11,561 nucleotides of DNA, from positions 1 to 11,561 of the forward strand of contig CAINTF010000215.1 in NCBI GenBank assembly GCA_903853285.1. Direction: 5' to 3'. The notes below the pieces were generated by a model. The model saw only the letters and a list, made by a program, of their open reading frames with translations, was not told where the DNA came from and did no database searches. Positions 7,841-11,561 of the stretch are shown here, piece by piece. Positions within the stretch are counted from its first letter, which is position 1; each line of letters opens with the position of its first letter. The position numbers were made by a program, and so were the translations under genes. Origin of the DNA: an uncultured Acidimicrobium sp. (GTDB lineage Bacteria > Actinomycetota > Acidimicrobiia > Acidimicrobiales > Ilumatobacteraceae).

Positions 7841-8233
7841 ATGTTGTTTTGGTTTATCGGCACCTCGGTCGCTTCGGTGTGGAGCGTGTTTCGCGACCCG
7901 AAATTTGCGTATCGCTGGGTGATCGTAGGCGCACTTGTGCCACTATTCAGCGTTGTGACTGTGGTGGGGGTTCTTACTGCGGTGATGTTGTTGACTATCG
8001 GCAAAAAAGCAGTCAGAAAGAACTTTCTAGCCTTGACGATTGGGCTTTTCTTGCATCTCGTTTTCGATGGTGCGTTTCTCGATACCAAGATGTTCTGGTG
8101 GCCGCTAGCCGGCCTCTCGATGAACGGCTACGCGCTACCTCTCGTGGAGCGGGGTCTTCTCAACATTCCTTTTGAAATTGTTGGGGTCGGATTGATCCTG
8201 TGGACCAAAAAGCAGATCAAACCCTTACTTTGA
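7841..8233 (+). CDS. Small integral membrane protein, possibly degenerate YdjM-like
   Basis: I chose the ATG at 7841 (130 residues), 10 bp after the upstream stop. An in-frame extension to 7784 would overlap the zinc-ribbon gene and adds no plausible sequence. Three to four hydrophobic segments are visible (about 1-14, 25-52, 63-80 and 104-122), and the end is a basic cytoplasmic tail (WTKKQIKPLL). Motifs are FRDPKFAYRWVIVGALVP (about 16-33) and LHLVFDGAFLDTKMFWWP (about 70-87). The second, with its H-x3-DG core, recalls small membrane proteins annotated as YdjM-like metal-dependent hydrolases. From memory, those carry a D-rich stretch and a His after the VGALxP strand; here that strand runs straight into a hydrophobic helix. 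The function is unknown and the similarity tentative. Confidence 0.7.
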   Translation: MLFWFIGTSVASVWSVFRDPKFAYRWVIVGALVPLFSVVTVVGVLTAVMLLTIGKKAVRKNFLALTIGLFLHLVFDGAFLDTKMFWWPLAGLSMNGYALPLVERGLLNIPFEIVGVGLILWTKKQIKPLL

Positions 8234-8267
8234 GCCTTGCTCAAGTAGTTTGACTGTTCAATGTCAA

Positions 8268-8285
8268 TACGAACATTTGTTCGTA
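8268..8285. promoter_or_regulatory. LexA/SOS-box-like operator
   Basis: TACGAACATTTGTTCGTA is a perfect 7-bp inverted repeat around a 4-bp spacer. Its core, CGAAC-N4-GTTCG, is the operator recognised by LexA in actinobacteria and Firmicutes. It lies in the 182-bp gap before the lysozyme-like gene and overlaps a plausible -35 element, the place where LexA represses. Binding is inferred from the sequence alone. Confidence 0.65.
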
Positions 8286-8306
8286 AAAGTTAGACAATCC
8301 TAATTT
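8277..8306 (+). promoter_or_regulatory. Candidate promoter overlapped by the LexA-like box
   Basis: TTGTTC (8277-8282) and TAATTT (8301-8306), separated by 18 bp, form a plausible sigma-70-type -35/-10 pair. The -35 hexamer lies inside the right half of the palindrome. Transcription would start near 8313, giving a leader of about 30 nt to the ATG at 8342. Confidence 0.4.
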
Positions 8307-8341
8307 TGAGGGGTAAACTTAATTTACTTCACGAAAGCGAG

Positions 8342-8415
8342 ATGTTATCCCTTCGTACCCCCATCGTTTACCCCTCATTCGGCGCGTATTCACGGCAGTT
8401 GTCATCTTTGGCTTC
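8342..8415 (+). other. Signal-peptide coding stretch without a usable in-frame start
   Basis: In the frame of the downstream lysozyme-like gene, 8377-8415 encodes a Sec signal peptide: RR, a hydrophobic core (VFTAVVIFGFMSGTL, running into the annotated ORF) and an AMA-type cleavage site just before Glu-Ser. No ATG, GTG or TTG lies in this frame between the stop at 8320-8322 and ATG 8416. An ATG at 8342 is one frame away. Adding one C to the run at 8358-8362 would join them, giving MLSLRTPHRLPLIRRVFTAV and onwards. The alternative is a rare ATT start at 8377. Confidence 0.6.
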
Positions 8416-8916
8416 ATGTCTGGCACCTTGGCAATGGCCGAATCCATCCAGCCGGATTCCACCGTGCCATCAGAAAGCCAGGCGATCACCCAAATCGTGT
8501 CAGACGGGCTCGCTTCACAGGTCATGACCGACGGTCTGGATTTTGTACCCCCAATGCCATATGGCTCCGTGTGTCCACAGTGGTACGACCTGGCGATGCA
8601 GTATTTTTCACCAGCTGAGTGGAACACCATTGACTTCTTGCTCAACCGAGAATCTCGATGCAATGTGCTGGCGTATAACCCCAAAGACACCAACGGCAAG
8701 CCAAGTTATTCGCTCTTCCAGATAAATGCCTTTTGGTGCAAGCCAAACAAGCACTACGAGCAGGGTTTTCTTCAGGAACATGGGGTGTTGACCACGTGTG
8801 AAGAGCTATTTGAGCCAGAAACCCAGTTTCGGGCAGCCCGGGCTATTTATGTAGAGGGCCTCGTCCGCCACGGCATGGGCTGGCGCTCATGGGGAAGTTA
8901 CCCCGAGACCCGCTGA
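8416..8916 (+). CDS. Secreted lysozyme/SLT-like peptidoglycan-degrading protein (start uncertain or frameshifted)
   Basis: The part from ATG 8416 is 166 residues, but the protein almost certainly begins upstream with a signal peptide (see 8342-8415). The mature domain has FLLNRESRCN at about 74-83, where Glu79 is the candidate catalytic acid. It continues with NPKDTNGKPSYSLFQIN (88-104), matching the SYGLFQIN motif of SLT/lysozyme-like transglycosylases, and LFEPETQFRAARAIYVEG (131-148) with WRSWGSY at the end, the usual closing helices. Four Cys (53, 82, 108, 128) suit a disulfide-bonded exported protein. Such enzymes cleave the glycan backbone of peptidoglycan. A LexA-like operator upstream suggests SOS control. 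The 3' end overlaps the convergent transporter gene by 30 bp. SLT or lysozyme-like membership is supported by motif order only; the exact reaction is not determined. Confidence 0.75.
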   Translation: MSGTLAMAESIQPDSTVPSESQAITQIVSDGLASQVMTDGLDFVPPMPYGSVCPQWYDLAMQYFSPAEWNTIDFLLNRESRCNVLAYNPKDTNGKPSYSLFQINAFWCKPNKHYEQGFLQEHGVLTTCEELFEPETQFRAARAIYVEGLVRHGMGWRSWGSYPETR

Positions 8917-9804
8917 AGCCTCGGTACGAGCCTCGAGCACTGAAAGTGCGATGAGTGCACCAATAACAAAACTTGCTCCGATCACACGATTAACCGTGAG
9001 GTCTTCACCAAGGAATATAACTCCCGCTGCAATTGCCAACACTGGTTCGAGAGTGGTGAGTACTGACACCATGCTTGGACCTACGCGTTTGAGACCAGCG
9101 AACCCCGCAAGAATCGGCGTAACTGTTCCAAAAATCACTAAGCCGGCGATGTACATCCACGCAACCGAATCATGCGGAAATTCTGACGTTAATGAACCAG
9201 GCGAAGTCACTACTAAAAACCAGTAAGAAATTGCTCCACCAGCATTGACGAGAACGACACTCGTAATGACATCTGTTCGCTCAAGTGAATGTGATAAACC
9301 CAACAAGTAAATCGTAAAGAAGATTGCCGAAAGCAAAACTAGTGCCACAGCGCTGAGGCTCGCATCTCCGATTTGTCCAACGGTGATGAATACTCCGATC
9401 ATCGTGAAGACCAAGGAGATCAGAACATTATTGCTCGGTCGTTTCTTCCAGATAACCCATGACCCAATGACAATGAATAGTGGGTTTGCGTAAAAGAGCA
9501 CGATTGCGAGACCGGTATCAATGTCGTTGATCGCAATGAAGTATGTGAGAGAGATGCCCATGATGCAGACGCCCCACAGGAGCAATTTGGCTGTGTTCTT
9601 CAGGCTTGGCCAAGGAGTATTGCGCACCATGATGGCGCGAATGGCAAACATCAACAATGTGGCAAGTGTGAAACGGACACTCATCACACCCATGGCGTTG
9701 GTGTCGTGTGCGTACAACTTTTTCGTGAAGGTGGGAACAGTTGCAAACCCAGTGCTGGAGAGAAATACGCAGAGCGTGCCGATCACGCGTTGGTTCTTTG
9801 GCAC
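8887..9804 (-). CDS. EamA/DMT-family transporter
   Basis: This 305-residue inner-membrane protein has about ten hydrophobic segments arranged as two EamA repeats (about 8-140 and 150-292). The second repeat carries the family hallmark LEPVLAIAAGVIFLGEDLT at about 250-268, and the first ends with a related segment (YANPLFIVIGSWVIWKK, about 104-120). DMT members export or exchange metabolites such as amino acids or nucleosides; the substrate cannot be inferred. The start is a GTG 6 bp after the stop of the upstream membrane protein, with a GGAACGG-like site overlapping the end of that gene, so the two are probably co-transcribed. The last codons overlap the convergent lysozyme-like gene. Confidence 0.92.
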   Translation of the reverse strand: MPKNQRVIGTLCVFLSSTGFATVPTFTKKLYAHDTNAMGVMSVRFTLATLLMFAIRAIMVRNTPWPSLKNTAKLLLWGVCIMGISLTYFIAINDIDTGLAIVLFYANPLFIVIGSWVIWKKRPSNNVLISLVFTMIGVFITVGQIGDASLSAVALVLLSAIFFTIYLLGLSHSLERTDVITSVVLVNAGGAISYWFLVVTSPGSLTSEFPHDSVAWMYIAGLVIFGTVTPILAGFAGLKRVGPSMVSVLTTLEPVLAIAAGVIFLGEDLTVNRVIGASFVIGALIALSVLEARTEASAGLGVTSP

Positions 9805-9810
9805 TAGTTG

Positions 9811-11088
9811 TCAGCCGTTCCACATGTCGTTATCGACCAGTCGTTTGATCCAGTCGACAGTGAGATTTGGGTCAAACGTTGGGCTTGGTGTTCCAGAAAT
9901 TTCAGTAGATCCCGATGCGACGAGATCTCGCGCCTTCAAAATGGTATTGATGCGAGCTTGGTCTGAGTATGGAGAAGTTTCTGTTGCGGCTAGAAAACCA
10001 ATCACTCCCATTGCGCTGATCCAGACAGTGGCAACGATGGTGAAGATGTGCCGTGATGCGACCTGTTCGAGCAGAGATTCGATACCGACGAACACCAAAG
10101 GAATAATGAAGATGGCACCTAAGTACACGTATCGACTCGATACAGGTGCACCAAAAGTGACGCGTGAAAAACCAGTGATGAAATAGAACAGCACCGATCC
10201 GACTGCCATGCAGAACGGCATCAGAATCGCTTGCGACTTTACGGATTTCTTGTAGAGGCCTAGAAAGCACAAGACAATCAGGATGGTGGACGAACCACCA
10301 ACATGGGATATCGCTTCAAGTGAACCTTGCAAGCCTTTGATGACGTATTGGGCAATTTGGGCTGTCTTGTTAAACGTGGTGTATTGAGTGTCGCCTTTGA
10401 CACCGTGATTTAGGGTTCCATATTTAACAAACCACAACAGCCATAAAGTTGCTGGCGGTACTGCGATGAGGGCGGCACGCTTGAACTGGCGTTGAAGTAT
10501 TAAGAACATCGCGATCATGGCAATGAGGGGGATGCTCGTTCCCGCACAAAATACAGCGATGATTCCAAGCACCGTGGCGACAATGTCGCGCTTGGAGATC
10601 TCGCCGTCGTGGTCAACCAAAATTAGTTGGTACAACCCAAGAAAAATTGGTGCAACATGTGCCATATTTGTTGCCATCATCAGCACTTCGTAACCGGCCG
10701 ACATGAAAGCGACGCAACACACTGCGCTCAAGGCAGTCAGGGTCGATGCGCACCTTTTCTTGAGGATGATTGCGACCGCAAACAGAATCGCGATGTGCAT
10801 GAAAATCGCTGGCAACATGTACACAAGATGGTTATTGAGACCAAATACATGTCCTAGAGCGATAAATACAAGTACTGGAATGGCGACGAGATGGTCGTTG
10901 TGTGGCAGGAAAAGAGCCTGTGACCAGTTGCCGCTTGCGGCAGCAAAATAGCGGTTGGTCAGGATCGCGAAGTCATCGCCGAGAAACCATGTAGTTCTGT
11001 TGATCCAAAGCGAGAGTACAAAAGAAATAATCGCGACGACACCGACCGACCCAAAAAACTGGCGGCGTGTAAATGTGTTGATGTTCAC
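9811..11088 (-). CDS. Polytopic membrane protein, GT-C glycosyltransferase-like
   Basis: From GTG 11088 this is 425 residues with roughly ten hydrophobic segments and a soluble C-terminal tail of about 60 residues. After the first membrane helix comes a loop with FLGDDF (Asp38-Asp39) and then PHNDHLVAIP (62-71). A D-D pair in the first external loop followed by a His/Asn/Asp cluster is the layout of GT-C enzymes that use polyprenyl-phosphate sugars. The late SSRYVYLGAIFII segment fits as well. No experimentally known family is recognised, so the glycosyltransferase role is inference. An upstream in-frame GTG at 11145 would give 444 residues, but its extra 19 residues look non-coding, and a good -10 lies between the two starts. 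The EamA gene follows 6 bp after the stop. Confidence 0.75.
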   Translation of the reverse strand: MNINTFTRRQFFGSVGVVAIISFVLSLWINRTTWFLGDDFAILTNRYFAAASGNWSQALFLPHNDHLVAIPVLVFIALGHVFGLNNHLVYMLPAIFMHIAILFAVAIILKKRCASTLTALSAVCCVAFMSAGYEVLMMATNMAHVAPIFLGLYQLILVDHDGEISKRDIVATVLGIIAVFCAGTSIPLIAMIAMFLILQRQFKRAALIAVPPATLWLLWFVKYGTLNHGVKGDTQYTTFNKTAQIAQYVIKGLQGSLEAISHVGGSSTILIVLCFLGLYKKSVKSQAILMPFCMAVGSVLFYFITGFSRVTFGAPVSSRYVYLGAIFIIPLVFVGIESLLEQVASRHIFTIVATVWISAMGVIGFLAATETSPYSDQARINTILKARDLVASGSTEISGTPSPTFDPNLTVDWIKRLVDNDMWNG

Positions 11089-11116
11089 TCTGTAACCCCG
11101 TCTCGCGTACAAATTG

Positions 11117-11147
11117 ATTATGCAATTGCGGGGCAAAGTTATCACAA
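11117..11147 (-). promoter_or_regulatory. Candidate promoter for the GT-C-like/EamA pair
   Basis: On the minus strand, CATAAT (11117-11122) is one mismatch from the -10 consensus, with TTGTGA about 19 bp upstream as a weak -35. Transcription would start near 11110, just ahead of the GTG at 11088. This argues against the upstream GTG at 11145 as start codon. The -35 spacing is long, so support is modest. Confidence 0.3.
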
Positions 11148-11184
11148 GCGTCGTTTACTGCTCTTGGAGAAGATCAAAAAGTGA

Positions 11185-11561
11185 CGGTGAGTCGATCTAT
11201 AAGCGGGGTTCTGTAGTCGTCGCAATTTCTCGCGCCAACCGATGACCATCCCTCTGTGCAACCTACCCGAGGGTTGTTAGCTACAAGTAGCTAACGAACG
11301 GACCGCTCATGCCCTCTGCATGGTCTTGCTTCGAGTGTTGATACCAAGCCGCACAAATTGCTTCGTACGCTGGTGCGCTCTTACCGCACCGTTTCAGCCT
11401 TACCTGTGACGATGACCTTGCGATCATTGTCCATCGGCGGTTTGTTCTCTGTTGCACCATTCGTCAAGTCGCCCCGACCTGGCTCTCGCCAGCACTCTGT
11501 CCTGTGAAGCCCCGACTTTCCTCAGCCAAACATTGCAAGCAACATCTAGCCGCGATCATCC
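11185..11561 (-). ncRNA. rnpB: RNase P RNA (bacterial type A, 5' end at or just beyond window edge)
   Basis: This is the catalytic RNA that removes 5' leaders from pre-tRNAs. Reading the minus strand, the diagnostic blocks appear in order. P3 is a perfect 11-bp hairpin with a CUUG loop (11525-11550). GAGGAAAGUC begins P4, and P8 has a GAGA loop. Then come ACAGAGAACAAACCGCC, a P12 hairpin with a GCAA loop, and the core GGUAAG...GAAACGGUGCGGUAAGAGCGCACCAGCG. P13 has a GCAA loop. A 20-nt hairpin with a CUUG loop (11276-11295) occupies the P17 position. GGGUAGG carries the GGU that pairs with the tRNA CCA end. ACAGAACCCCGCUUAUAG closes P4. P1 is only partly paired within the window, so a few 5' bases may be missing. 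The helix expected as P18 is absent, and P4 has a compensated base-pair swap. No strong intrinsic terminator is seen, only a T5 run at 11176-11180 (A5 on the + strand). Confidence 0.97.

Noticed and set aside
8306..8527. 73-codon plus-strand frame starting at TTG 8306
   Set aside because: Beyond the first dozen or so codons it is out of frame with the signal peptide and the lysozyme domain. Only its ATG at 8342 matters, as a possible original start before the C-run frame break.
9521..10186. Plus-strand open frame of 221 codons across the EamA and GT-C-like genes
   Set aside because: It is antisense to two clear membrane-protein genes, spans their junction and has no domain.

Overview
This window looks like a chromosomal segment of a high-G+C-lineage actinobacterium with moderate base composition (roughly half G+C by eye), most likely an aquatic Acidimicrobiia/Ilumatobacter-type organism. 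The lineage call is an inference from four things: an F420-dependent LLM oxidoreductase, a class A penicillin-binding protein with a Thr-rich tail, a small-molecule kinase paired with an AttH/CrtC-like protein, and a GAAC-N4-GTTC (actinobacterial/Firmicute-type) LexA box. No mobile element, CRISPR array or tRNA is visible, and nothing suggests a phage or defence island.

Layout, left to right. Positions 3-1097 (+) hold the C-terminal three quarters of an amidase-signature hydrolase, cut by the window edge. It converges on a small cold-shock protein (1117-1314, -) with a long A/purine-rich leader. Next comes a two-gene unit on + : an aminoglycoside-phosphotransferase-fold kinase (1578-2714) coupled by an ATGA overlap to an AttH/CrtC-like lipocalin-type protein (2711-3769). 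This converges on an F420-dependent LLM oxidoreductase (3784-4743, -). The LLM gene is divergent, with about 20 bp between start codons, from a bifunctional class A PBP (4764-7115, +). The PBP is followed at short spacing by a coiled-coil/C4 zinc-ribbon protein (7123-7830) and a small integral membrane protein (7841-8233), so these three could be one transcript.

The accessory-looking part is 8234-8916. A perfect 18-bp palindrome with the LexA operator core overlaps the -35 region of a candidate promoter in front of a secreted lysozyme/transglycosylase-like gene. The signal peptide of that gene is readable only in a stretch that has no ATG, GTG or TTG in frame. Either the reading frame is broken by one base at a C run, or the gene uses a rare ATT start. 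The gene overlaps tail-to-tail, by 30 bp, with an EamA/DMT exporter (8887-9804, -). The exporter lies directly downstream of a polytopic GT-C-like membrane protein (9811-11088, -).

The right end (11185-11561, -) is the RNase P RNA gene, nearly complete. Its conserved regions are unmistakable. Two departures from standard type-A RNase P RNA can be read directly: the P18 stem-loop is missing, and the catalytic P4 helix carries a compensated C:G to G:C swap next to the bulged U.

Two genes concern the cell wall (class A PBP and the putatively SOS-controlled lysozyme-like protein). The remaining genes do not form an obvious single pathway.
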